Shown piece by piece: positions 1-7,695 of a DNA stretch of 64,000 nt. Position 1 is the stretch's first letter; every line of letters begins with the position of its first letter. A program made the translations under genes and the position numbers. The DNA is taken from NCBI GenBank assembly GCA_900754525.1, contig CAAEDE010000037.1, positions 1-64,000 on the forward strand, written 5' to 3'. The DNA comes from an uncultured Collinsella sp. (GTDB lineage Bacteria; Actinomycetota; Coriobacteriia; Coriobacteriales; Coriobacteriaceae). The notes below the pieces were generated by a model, which had not been told where the DNA came from, made no database searches, and saw only the letters and a list, made by a program, of their open reading frames with translations.

Positions 1-158
1 CGGGTGTGGAAGTCCTTCTGGTGGGACTTCATGTGCTCGGTCAGCTCCTTGATGCGCTCGGACAGGATGGCGACCTGAACCTTGGGGTTGCCGGTGTCGA
101 CCGGGGTGTTACCGAACTGAGCAGTCAGCTCTGCCTTGCGCTCTTTGGAAACAGTCAT
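1..158 (-). CDS. rpsO: 30S ribosomal protein S15 (partial, C-terminus beyond window)
   Basis: S15 binds 16S rRNA early in 30S assembly, at the three-way junction of the central domain. The visible 52 residues start MTVSKERKAELTAQFG and continue with the S15 helices, including QVAILSERIKELTEHMKSH and the DFHTR block that contacts rRNA. The rest of the protein (about 37 residues in the family) lies past the left edge. The ATG at 158 follows a GAAAGG-type Shine-Dalgarno sequence. The gene stands alone downstream of recO, separated by 138 bp that contain a perfect palindrome suited to S15 autoregulation. Confidence 0.95.
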   Translation of the reverse strand, partial: MTVSKERKAELTAQFGNTPVDTGNPKVQVAILSERIKELTEHMKSHQKDFHT

Positions 159-296
159 TGTTTCACCTTTCGTTTCTTGTCGCCCGCGGGCGACTCGATT
201 CGCCTCGGACTGGGAAGCCGCCGGTGGAGCGAGCAACCAAGGTCGAGGTACCAACAGCGCGGTATGTTACCACAAGCAGCTCGCCCCTGCACATCA
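159..296 (-). promoter_or_regulatory. rpsO leader with 16-bp perfect palindrome
   Basis: This gap separates recO from rpsO. At 179-194 it holds the perfect palindrome GTCGCCCGCGGGCGAC, only about 20 bases before the S15 start codon. In several bacteria S15 represses its own translation by binding leader RNA structures of differing design, so this hairpin is a candidate S15 target (inference). A TAACAT-like -10 box preceded by TGG lies further upstream, without a convincing -35 box. Confidence 0.4.
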
Positions 297-1046
297 TCAC
301 CGACCCAACATGAATTCCATCGCACGGAGGCGCTGATCGGTGTGCGTCGCAGCCCACACATGGGAAAGCCCAAGCAAGAATGCCGCCGTATGCGGGTCGA
401 TTCGCTCGGCCATAAGCGCATCGAAGGTCATGGACATGAGGGCGCGCAGCCATGCGACCTCACCAGTCGATACCAGCTCGGCACCCGGAACGCTCGACGC
501 GCACGATCCGCACATGAGCCCGCCCGCCTGTGGTGAAAAATACGACAGCATGGGGTCTCCGCACAGCACGCAGGCCGAAAAATCTGGTCGATAGCCAATG
601 TGCGACAGCAGCTTAAAGACATATGCCGCCACAAGTAGATCCATATGCGCCGTGTCGATCCCGCTGCCCGCCAGGGTAAGTGCTCGCTGCGTAATGGCAA
701 AGGTAAACGGGTCCTCGGCGTCCTCGAACGAGCACACGCGCGCGACCTCGGCGATCGCGCTTGCGGCGCAGGTCGTCTCGTAATCGGGCGCAGCGCCGAG
801 CGGCGCCTCCATAAGCTCGGCCTGGGAAACCACGTCGAGCGACCGTCCATGCGCGAGCAGCATATCGACGGTACAGAACAGCTCGCAGCGCGCAGCCAGG
901 CGCCCACCGGGTTTGCGGGCGCCCTTTGCCACGGCACGAACCTGCCGACCCTGCTCGTCAAGCATCGTCAAGATCAGGTCCGTCTCTTTGAGCTTGGTCT
1001 TATCGAGGACGAGCACCTTCGTACGATATGTCCGGGAGCCTGCCAT
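297..1046 (-). CDS. recO: DNA repair protein RecO
   Basis: RecO works with RecF and RecR to load RecA onto SSB-coated single-stranded DNA in gap repair. The 249-residue product has the N-terminal OB fold of the family (YRTKVLVLDKTKLKETD, residues 7-23), a helical middle, and a zinc-binding site of two CxxC pairs at C159/C162 and C179/C182, as in many Gram-positive RecO proteins. Length is normal for the family. It lies 15 bases downstream of era on the same strand, the usual era-recO order, and is probably the last gene of the ybeY-dgkA-era transcript. Confidence 0.95.
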   Translation of the reverse strand: MAGSRTYRTKVLVLDKTKLKETDLILTMLDEQGRQVRAVAKGARKPGGRLAARCELFCTVDMLLAHGRSLDVVSQAELMEAPLGAAPDYETTCAASAIAEVARVCSFEDAEDPFTFAITQRALTLAGSGIDTAHMDLLVAAYVFKLLSHIGYRPDFSACVLCGDPMLSYFSPQAGGLMCGSCASSVPGAELVSTGEVAWLRALMSMTFDALMAERIDPHTAAFLLGLSHVWAATHTDQRLRAMEFMLGR

Positions 1047-1061
1047 GCGCGCCGCGCGCCC

Positions 1062-2129
1062 TTAGTCCTCGGCGTTATAGCCAAAGCGGCGAATCTGGGC
1101 CTCGTCGTCACGCCAGCCGGCCTTGACCTTCACGTCCAGCTCCAAAAAGACCTGCGTGCCAAAAATGCGCTCAAGATCGCGACGGGCGTCGATACCGATA
1201 TGCTTGATCATCTCGCCGCCCTTACCGATGATGATGCCCTTTTGGCCCTCTCGCTCGACGTAAATGGTGGCGTGCACACACAGTACCTTCTTGGTCTGCT
1301 CGAGCGCATCACAGATCACGCCAACGGAGTGCGGAATCTCATCACGGGTGCGGCGCAAGACCTTCTCGCGCACAAACTCGGCAACGAGCGTCTCATCGGA
1401 AGCGTCGGTACCCATGTCCTCGGGGAACCAACGCGGACCCTCAGGCAAAAAGTGCGCAACGGTCTCGATAAAGGCATCGACGTTGAAGTTCTTGACCGAC
1501 GACGTCACGATCTCGTCGTCATACTCCATCAGTTCGTGTGCCGCCTTAAGCTGCTCCATGACCTGTGCGGGATCGGCCTCATCGGCCTTGGTGAGCACCA
1601 GGACCTTCTTGCAGCGGGCATTCTTGACGCGCTCGGCAACCCAGGCGTCTCCCCTGCCGATGGGCTTGGTGGCATCGATCAAAAACGCGACGACATCGAC
1701 ATCGTTCAGCTCGAACAGTGCGCTCTTGTTGAGCTCGGACCCCAGGCCGTCCTTGGGCTTGTGGATACCCGGAGTATCGACAAAGACCAGCTGGTAGCCG
1801 GGACGATTGACAACGGCGCGCATGCGGCGGCGGGTCGTCTGGGCCACCGGCGAGGTGATGGCGACCTTTTTGCCATAGCAGGCGTTGAGCAGCGTGGACT
1901 TGCCGGCGTTGGGGCGTCCGACCAGGGCCACGAAGCCGCTGCGAAAACCGGGCTCCACGTCACCAAAGCCCATAGAACCGTCGTCCTCGTCGCACAGGGC
2001 GTCGAGCTCCTCATCGCTCATGCCCTCAAACGGGTCGAACTCCTCGACTTCCTCGAGCTCCTCGGTATCCACCGCGTCCAGGACCTCGTCATCCAAAACT
2101 TCATCGGCAGACTGCATATTGTCGGACAT
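1062..2129 (-). CDS. era: GTPase Era (with acidic N-terminal extension)
   Basis: Era is a GTPase that binds the 3' end of 16S rRNA and assists 30S maturation. The GTPase motifs are G1 GRPNAGKS (71-78), G3 DTPG (118-121) and G4 TKAD (180-183). The C-terminal KH domain carries IIIGKGGEMIKHIG and ends in the usual VKVKAGWRDDE region. At 355 residues it is about 55 longer than typical Era; the excess is an Asp/Glu-rich N-terminus (about residues 1-60). The start at 2129 has an AAAGGG ribosome site, so the extension is probably real. It sits between dgkA and recO, a common arrangement. Confidence 0.96.
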   Translation of the reverse strand: MSDNMQSADEVLDDEVLDAVDTEELEEVEEFDPFEGMSDEELDALCDEDDGSMGFGDVEPGFRSGFVALVGRPNAGKSTLLNACYGKKVAITSPVAQTTRRRMRAVVNRPGYQLVFVDTPGIHKPKDGLGSELNKSALFELNDVDVVAFLIDATKPIGRGDAWVAERVKNARCKKVLVLTKADEADPAQVMEQLKAAHELMEYDDEIVTSSVKNFNVDAFIETVAHFLPEGPRWFPEDMGTDASDETLVAEFVREKVLRRTRDEIPHSVGVICDALEQTKKVLCVHATIYVEREGQKGIIIGKGGEMIKHIGIDARRDLERIFGTQVFLELDVKVKAGWRDDEAQIRRFGYNAED

Positions 2130-2141
2130 GGGAATCCCTTT

Positions 2142-2519
2142 CTAAATAAAGCCGAGCGCGTGGGCAAATACCAGCACGCCCACAATCGCGGCGGTGATGG
2201 AAAGAACGTATACAGAGGCGGCGGCGATGTCCTTCGCACGCTTGGCCAGCGGATGGAACTCCTGGGTCGCTAGGTCGACGATAGCCTCCATGGCGGTGTT
2301 ACACAGCTCGCCGTGAATCACCAGGCCGCAACAGATGATAATCGTGGCCCACTCGGCAATGTCGAGCCCCACGATGCAGCCGGCAATGACGGTGCACACG
2401 CCCGCCACGAGCATGACCTTAATGTTGCGCTCGGTCTTGACGGCGGTGACGAAGCCCTCCATGGCGTAGGAAAACGACTTTAAGAAGGACGGATGGTCCT
2501 TGTTCGATCCGGGAATCAT
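2142..2519 (-). CDS. dgkA: Diacylglycerol/undecaprenol kinase family membrane protein
   Basis: This is a 125-residue integral membrane kinase of the prokaryotic DgkA family. In Gram-positive bacteria such proteins mainly phosphorylate undecaprenol, refilling the lipid carrier pool for peptidoglycan; in proteobacteria they act on diacylglycerol. The sequence has an amphipathic start (HPSFLKSFSYAMEGF), three hydrophobic helices, and the family core with GELCNTAMEAIVDLA, which holds catalytic and metal-binding acidic residues. It lies between ybeY (9 bases) and era (12 bases). The exact substrate cannot be told from sequence alone. Confidence 0.9.
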   Translation of the reverse strand: MIPGSNKDHPSFLKSFSYAMEGFVTAVKTERNIKVMLVAGVCTVIAGCIVGLDIAEWATIIICCGLVIHGELCNTAMEAIVDLATQEFHPLAKRAKDIAAASVYVLSITAAIVGVLVFAHALGFI

Positions 2520-2528
2520 AGACGGCTC

Positions 2529-3038
2529 CTAGTCGTGGGCGTGGTTGGTGATGGGGCCGACGTGGACCAGCTTGGGGTCCTCGCCGCGCTCGAGCGCCAA
2601 ATCGCGCAGAATGGCGTCCTCACGGGCCTCCATGACCTCGGCCTCGTCGTCCTCGATGTGGTCATAGCCCAGCAGGTGCAGCATGCCGTGTACGAGCATC
2701 AGACGGCACTCGTCAGCGGGGCTATTGCCAAAACCGGGGGCCTGACGGGCAATAACCTGCGGGGCCAAGATAATATCGCCGAGCTCAAGCGTCTCATCGG
2801 CGGGAATGTCATCGTCAAAGGCCGAATCGCACTCAAACGAGAGCACATCGGTGGTGCGGTCGATACCGCGCCACTCGTGGTTGAGCTCGTGCATCTCGTC
2901 CTCATCGACATACGAAAGGGAAATCTCGACTTCACGTTCAACGCCCTCGGCGTCAAGCACAACCTCGCAGATGTGCTCCACCTCCTGCGCGTCGAGCAGC
3001 GTATCGAGCTCGGCATCGTTGCTGATCAATACACTCAA
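2529..3038 (-). CDS. ybeY: Endoribonuclease YbeY (16S rRNA maturation)
   Basis: YbeY is a metal-dependent RNase needed for 16S rRNA 3'-end processing and late ribosome quality control. The signature HxxxHxxxxxH is present as HGMLHLLGYDH (H117, H121, H127), preceded by the conserved TDVLSFE and GDIILAP strands. The 169-residue length is typical. The start is TTG at 3038, overlapping the phoH stop in the sequence TTGA, with an AAGGAG ribosome site inside the end of phoH. This implies translational coupling in the phoH-ybeY pair. Confidence 0.95.
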   Translation of the reverse strand: MSVLISNDAELDTLLDAQEVEHICEVVLDAEGVEREVEISLSYVDEDEMHELNHEWRGIDRTTDVLSFECDSAFDDDIPADETLELGDIILAPQVIARQAPGFGNSPADECRLMLVHGMLHLLGYDHIEDDEAEVMEAREDAILRDLALERGEDPKLVHVGPITNHAHD

Positions 3039-4021
3039 CGGGACTCCTTTCGGTCACGTACGCGTTTCTCGCGCACATCATCATAAGTATCGTATGCCTC
3101 GACGATACGACCCACCAGGGCATGGCGCACCACGTCGGCGCGCTCCAGGTGCGCAAACGCCACATCGTCGACACGGCCCAAAATCTTCTCGACATCCGCC
3201 AAGCCACCGCGACGACCCACCAGGTCTCGCTGACTCAGGTCGCCGGTAATCACGAACTTGGAGTTAAAGCCCAAGCGCGTCAGGAACATCTTCATCTGCT
3301 CGGGCGTGGTATTTTGCGCCTCGTCGAGCACCACGAAGGCATCGCTCAGCGTGCGGCCGCGCATGTAGGCAAGCGGGGCGATCTCGATCACGCCGCGCTC
3401 CATAAGCTCATCGGTGCGCTCGCGATCCATCATGTCAAAAAGGGCGTCGTAGAGCGGACGCATGTAGGGATCGATCTTTTCCTCGAGGGTGCCGGGCAAA
3501 AAGCCCAGGTTCTCCCCCGCCTCGACAACCGGACGCGTCAAGATCAGACGGCCCACCTCGTGGCGCTTGAGCGCGGCAACGGCGAGCGCCATGGCCAGAT
3601 AAGTCTTACCGGTGCCGGCAGGACCCAGGCCAAACGTGATGGTATGCGAGCGAATGGCATCCACATAGCGCTTTTGGCCGAGCGTCTTGGGGCGAATGGC
3701 ACGGCCGCGATACGAAAGCAGCACGTCATCGCGAAGCGACGTAGCCTCATGCTCACCGTCGCGCAAGACGGCTAGGCAGCGAGAGACATCGTCGGCAGAC
3801 AGCGTGCGCCCGGCGGCCGCCTCGCGAAAAGCGTGTTCGAAAAAACGCGCCACGAGTTCGACCTCGTCCGGGTCGCCGCTCACGGCGATGCTATCGCCAC
3901 GGGCGACCACATGGGCGCGAACCAAGCTCTCGAGCGCACGAAGGACTCCGTCGCCGGCGCCCAAAACGCGCGAGGGATCAATTCCCTCGGGAACGGTAAG
4001 TCTAATCTTCGAGGCTTCCAT
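3035..4021 (-). CDS. PhoH-family ATPase (PhoH-like protein)
   Basis: A 328-residue PhoH-like NTPase. Walker A is GPAGTGKT (133-140), Walker B is VVLDEAQN, and the conserved TRPVVEAGENLGFLPG and ITGDLSQRDL blocks are present. PhoH proteins are thought to act in RNA metabolism; this phoH-ybeY adjacency is very widely conserved and supports a link with ribosomal RNA handling (inference). I chose the ATG at 4021 over upstream starts because an AGGGAGG ribosome site precedes it by six bases. It overlaps the end of mtaB by 20 bases. Confidence 0.93.
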   Translation of the reverse strand: MEASKIRLTVPEGIDPSRVLGAGDGVLRALESLVRAHVVARGDSIAVSGDPDEVELVARFFEHAFREAAAGRTLSADDVSRCLAVLRDGEHEATSLRDDVLLSYRGRAIRPKTLGQKRYVDAIRSHTITFGLGPAGTGKTYLAMALAVAALKRHEVGRLILTRPVVEAGENLGFLPGTLEEKIDPYMRPLYDALFDMMDRERTDELMERGVIEIAPLAYMRGRTLSDAFVVLDEAQNTTPEQMKMFLTRLGFNSKFVITGDLSQRDLVGRRGGLADVEKILGRVDDVAFAHLERADVVRHALVGRIVEAYDTYDDVREKRVRDRKESR

Positions 4022-5294
4022 GAACCTCCCTGCGCGCATGGACCAAGCCGGAATCATCGACTCCGATGATAGCAACATCGAGCAGGCACGGGGCTGTAAG
4101 TCCACAGGTATCGTCAAGACGGGCATGATGGAACGAGCCGAGCGTCAGGTTGTCACCATACTCGAGCACGGCACGCTCGACCGTGCCCACGCGACGACGA
4201 GCGTCGGCAATAGCGAGCTCCTGTGCGGCGGCCCGCATACGGCGGCTGCGCTCGGCCATAACCTCGGGCGGTACCTGGTCGGGCATGTCGGCAGCAAGGG
4301 TACCGGGACGCTTGCTGTAGCGGAACACGTGCATACGCGAAAAGCCGACGCGACGGCACAGCGCCAGCGACTCCTCGAACTCATCGTCCGTCTCGCCGGG
4401 GAAGCCGACGATGACATCGCACGAAAGAGACACCTGGGGCAAGTTGGCGCGAATCATGCGCACCGTGTCCTCAAAGGCCTCAGCGCTATAGGGACGGCCC
4501 ATGCGATGCAGGGTCGCCGTGCAGCCGGACTGCACGGGCAGGTGCAAAAACGGGGCGATACGCTGCGGATAGCGTGCCATAACCTTAAGCAGACGCTCAG
4601 AGATATCCATGGGCTCGACCGAGGAAATGCGCACATGAGGGATAGACGTGCGCTCCATGATGGCCTCGAGAAGCTCATCGATCTCAACGTGTTCGTCTGT
4701 CGCGCTCTTGCCATCGTAGGCACCCAGGTTCACACCGGTCAGCACCACCTCGGGCACGCCGGCCTCCTGGGCCTCGCGAACTTGCTCGAGCACGGACTCG
4801 ACGGGCACGGAGCGCTCGGGGCCGCGTGCCTTCCACACAATGCAATAGGTGCAGCGATGGTTGCAGCCGTCCTGAATCTTCACGCCCAGGCGAGAGCGGC
4901 CGAGCGCATCGACCACCTCGCCATCGCTGCAGGCGGGAACGCTATCGGACTCAACGCCCAGCACCTCACAGACACGTTCGGCGACATCGATCTTGGACGG
5001 CTCGGCGATCACGCGATCCGAAAGTTCCAACAGCTCCTCGGGATGCAAATTGACCACGCATCCGGTCACGACCACATAGGGCTCATTTGGATGGGCCAGC
5101 GCATGACGGACGGCCTTACGGGTCTTGGCTTCGGCCTCGCCCGTAACGGCACAGGTGTTAATGACGATCAGATCGGCATCCTGGGGCTCCACAACAGCAA
5201 AGCCCAGGCGCATAAGATCGGCAGTGATACGGTCAGACTCAACCCGGTTGACACGGCAGCCGAGGTTGACGACGGAAATATGGGGTGCGAGCAC
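4002..5294 (-). CDS. mtaB: tRNA t6A37 methylthiotransferase MtaB
   Basis: MtaB converts t6A to ms2t6A at position 37 of ANN-decoding tRNAs. It is a radical SAM methylthiotransferase with two iron-sulfur clusters. The N-terminal domain shows cysteines C13, C48 and C79 for the auxiliary cluster, starting GCRVNRVES as in the MtaB branch. The radical SAM motif CNHRCTYC supplies C144, C148 and C151. A TRAM-like C-terminus ends the 430-residue protein. The GCxVN start and the dnaJ/phoH neighbourhood favour MtaB over MiaB or RimO. It follows dnaJ by nine bases. Confidence 0.9.
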   Translation of the reverse strand: MLAPHISVVNLGCRVNRVESDRITADLMRLGFAVVEPQDADLIVINTCAVTGEAEAKTRKAVRHALAHPNEPYVVVTGCVVNLHPEELLELSDRVIAEPSKIDVAERVCEVLGVESDSVPACSDGEVVDALGRSRLGVKIQDGCNHRCTYCIVWKARGPERSVPVESVLEQVREAQEAGVPEVVLTGVNLGAYDGKSATDEHVEIDELLEAIMERTSIPHVRISSVEPMDISERLLKVMARYPQRIAPFLHLPVQSGCTATLHRMGRPYSAEAFEDTVRMIRANLPQVSLSCDVIVGFPGETDDEFEESLALCRRVGFSRMHVFRYSKRPGTLAADMPDQVPPEVMAERSRRMRAAAQELAIADARRRVGTVERAVLEYGDNLTLGSFHHARLDDTCGLTAPCLLDVAIIGVDDSGLVHARREVHGSLED

Positions 5295-5303
5295 GCGGGC
5301 TCC

Positions 5304-6452
5304 TTAATCGAGGATATCGTCGAGGGCACTCTTGATACGGTCGGTCACCGACTTCTTACCGGAAGCGACGTCATCGCCCATCTCATCGGCAAAAGCACGG
5401 AGCAGCTCGCGCTGCTTATTGGAAAGATTGGTGGGAACGACCACGCGCAGTTGCACGATCAGGCGGCCACGCGAACCGCCACCGCCAATGCGCGGCATGC
5501 CGTAATTATTGACGCTCACGGTGTCACCGTACTGGGCGCCGGCGGGAATCGTCACCTTAACGACCTCGTCGGGCATAATGCCCTCGACCTCGATCTCGCA
5601 GCCGAGCGCAGCCTGCGCAATCGAGATATCGCTCACCAGGTACAGGTCGTCGCCGTTGCGCTTAAAGCGCTCGTGGTCGGCAACGCGCACGTTGACAATC
5701 AGGTCGCCCGAAGGCTCGCCGCGAAGGCCGGCCTCGCCAAAGCCGCTCACACGCAGCTGGCGACCGGTCGAAACGCCGGCGGGAATATCGATGTCGATCT
5801 TTTCGTGCGAAGGCGTGCGACCCTGACCGTCGCAGGTCTCGCAGGGATGGTCGATGACCGTGCCCTCGCCATGGCAGTCGGGGCAAGGCGAAGAGGACTG
5901 AACCTGGCCAAGGAACGAACGCTGAACCGTCGTGACGTAGCCCGTGCCGTGGCAGCGGCCGCACTGCTTTTCCTGTGCGCCCTCTGCCCTACCGGTGCCG
6001 TTGCAGTCCTCGCAAGGAGCAAGGCGGTCATAGCTGATCGTCTTTTTGCAGCCGAGCGCCGCCTCCTCGAGCGTCACCGAAAGCGAGATGGCCATATCAC
6101 GTCCGCGACGACGCTCACGACGGCTGCGGGCGCCACCGCCGGCACCGCCGCCAAAGAACGACGAGAACAAGTCGTCCATGCCCATGCCACCAAAAATATC
6201 GTTGATATCGACGTAGCCCGAACCACCAGGGCCTTCGGCAGTGCCGTAACGGTCGTAGTTAGCACGCTTCTGCTCATCGGAAAGAACGGAATAGGCCTCG
6301 TTGAGCTCCTTGAACTTGGCCTCGGCCTCGGGGTCGTCCGAAACGTCCGGGTGTACGGTACGGGCCTTCTTTAGAAACGCGCGCTTAATCGTCCGCGCAT
6401 CGGCATCCTTGTCGACGCCAAGTACCTCGTAGTAATCCCTATTTTCCGACAC
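5304..6452 (-). CDS. dnaJ: Chaperone protein DnaJ
   Basis: DnaJ is the co-chaperone that stimulates DnaK ATPase and delivers unfolded clients. The 382-residue protein has a J domain with HPD at 34-36, a Gly/Phe-rich linker (about 75-110), four zinc-finger repeats (CEDCNGTG, CGRCHGTG, CPDCHGEG, CETCDGQG, 147-211) and both C-terminal substrate domains. The start is GTG at 6452 (MSENRDYYEVLGV), seven bases after GGAAGGA; longer starts upstream lack a ribosome site. A second, membrane-anchored J-protein lies 81 bases upstream. No dnaK, grpE or hrcA is in the window. Confidence 0.96.
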   Translation of the reverse strand: MSENRDYYEVLGVDKDADARTIKRAFLKKARTVHPDVSDDPEAEAKFKELNEAYSVLSDEQKRANYDRYGTAEGPGGSGYVDINDIFGGMGMDDLFSSFFGGGAGGGARSRRERRRGRDMAISLSVTLEEAALGCKKTISYDRLAPCEDCNGTGRAEGAQEKQCGRCHGTGYVTTVQRSFLGQVQSSSPCPDCHGEGTVIDHPCETCDGQGRTPSHEKIDIDIPAGVSTGRQLRVSGFGEAGLRGEPSGDLIVNVRVADHERFKRNGDDLYLVSDISIAQAALGCEIEVEGIMPDEVVKVTIPAGAQYGDTVSVNNYGMPRIGGGGSRGRLIVQLRVVVPTNLSNKQRELLRAFADEMGDDVASGKKSVTDRIKSALDDILD

Positions 6453-6533
6453 GACCGAATCCTTCCGACTTTCATTATTGTCACAGTGCGTCCTATACCC
6501 AAGCTGGGCCGGCCGCAAACAGAGGGCTAGATG

Positions 6534-7637
6534 TTATTGCATTGCGTAGGGCGAAAGCATGGCCCGTTGCGAGCAGCTCGCAAACCAAACCGACACGAGA
6601 GCGAACATGAAGCCGTTGGCAAAACCGTTGGCAAACTGCATCGCACCGCGCTTCCACCACAGCAGGCTGCGATGAAGCACACCGTCCGAAAGCACCATGA
6701 ACAGGCCCATGGTAAACGGAATAAAGCACATCACGGCAAAGGCCGAGAACACGCCCGAAATGGCCGAAAGCACCAAAAACGGCGCCACGATGCCCATCAG
6801 GTAAAAACCGGTACGAGCTTTGCCTTCCAAGCGCTCGGCCTCAACATGAGCGCGACCGACCAGGTCGCCGCCCGCGGCACCGTTGGTGCCAGCATGACCC
6901 ATGCCGCCAATGCGGACCTCATCGCCATCGTGCGTGCCGGCAGGAAACTCAATCGTCTGCTCGGAGGTTACGCGAGTACGACCGCTGCCGCCGCAATCGG
7001 GGCAGGGGTCGGCCACGACCTTACCGGAACCGCCGCACTCGGGGCAGACCGACTGGAACGTGCCCGCACCAAACAGGAAGGACAGGTCGACGTCGATGTG
7101 GCCGCGGCCACCGCAGCTCGGGCAGGTATGGGCATGCTCGGAGGAGACAGAACCCGAACCGCCGCAGTTGCTACAGGTATCGAAGCGCGTGTAGCGGACG
7201 GTCTTGCGGGCACCGCCCTTGGCCTCCTTGGCGTCGAGTTTGATATCGACGACCACATTGGCGCCGTTCTCGGGATTGTAGGCAGCCTGCCCGCGACGCT
7301 GCTGGCCCCAGGCGCCACCAAAGGGAAAGCCGCCCTCAAAAGGATTGCCATAGCCTGCGCTGCCGGCGTAGCCGCCACCATAGGGTGAAGCCGTAGGGGC
7401 ACCGGCAAAGGGATTGCCAGAACGCATGGCGTCGTAGCGCGCACGTTTTTGCTCATCCGAAAGCACGGCGTAGGCCTCGGAAACCTCTTTAAACTTTTCC
7501 TCGGCATCCGGCTCTTTGTTGACGTCCGGATGGAGCTTGCGGGCCTTTTGCTGAAAGGCCTTTTGAATATCACGCGAGGTGGCGTCCTTGGAGACACCCA
7601 GAATCTCGTAGTAATCTTTTTCATTCATCGTCGCCAT
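6534..7637 (-). CDS. DnaJ-like protein with zinc fingers and C-terminal membrane helices
   Basis: A 367-residue J-protein. The J domain holds HPD (36-38); a Gly/Phe/Pro-rich linker follows (73-115); then four CxxCxG zinc-finger repeats (155-219) and the start of C-terminal domain I (about 220-270). Where a normal DnaJ would continue into substrate domain II and the dimerisation helix, this protein instead has hydrophobic segments at about 277-300, 302-317 and 336-356. It therefore looks membrane-anchored, probably presenting the J domain and fingers to cytoplasmic DnaK (inference). The start at 7637 has AGGAGG nine bases upstream. It lies between hemW and dnaJ. Function beyond DnaK stimulation is unknown. 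Confidence 0.85.
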   Translation of the reverse strand: MATMNEKDYYEILGVSKDATSRDIQKAFQQKARKLHPDVNKEPDAEEKFKEVSEAYAVLSDEQKRARYDAMRSGNPFAGAPTASPYGGGYAGSAGYGNPFEGGFPFGGAWGQQRRGQAAYNPENGANVVVDIKLDAKEAKGGARKTVRYTRFDTCSNCGGSGSVSSEHAHTCPSCGGRGHIDVDLSFLFGAGTFQSVCPECGGSGKVVADPCPDCGGSGRTRVTSEQTIEFPAGTHDGDEVRIGGMGHAGTNGAAGGDLVGRAHVEAERLEGKARTGFYLMGIVAPFLVLSAISGVFSAFAVMCFIPFTMGLFMVLSDGVLHRSLLWWKRGAMQFANGFANGFMFALVSVWFASCSQRAMLSPYAMQ

Positions 7638-7695
7638 GCGCGGCAACCTCCTGCTCACAGCAGCGTATATATTCCGGTAATTCTACCCGAGCGGC

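Noticed and set aside
3687..6374. 895-codon plus-strand frame across phoH, mtaB and dnaJ
   Set aside because: It spans three genes with clear catalytic motifs on the other strand; its sequence has no recognisable domain. A by-product of high G+C.
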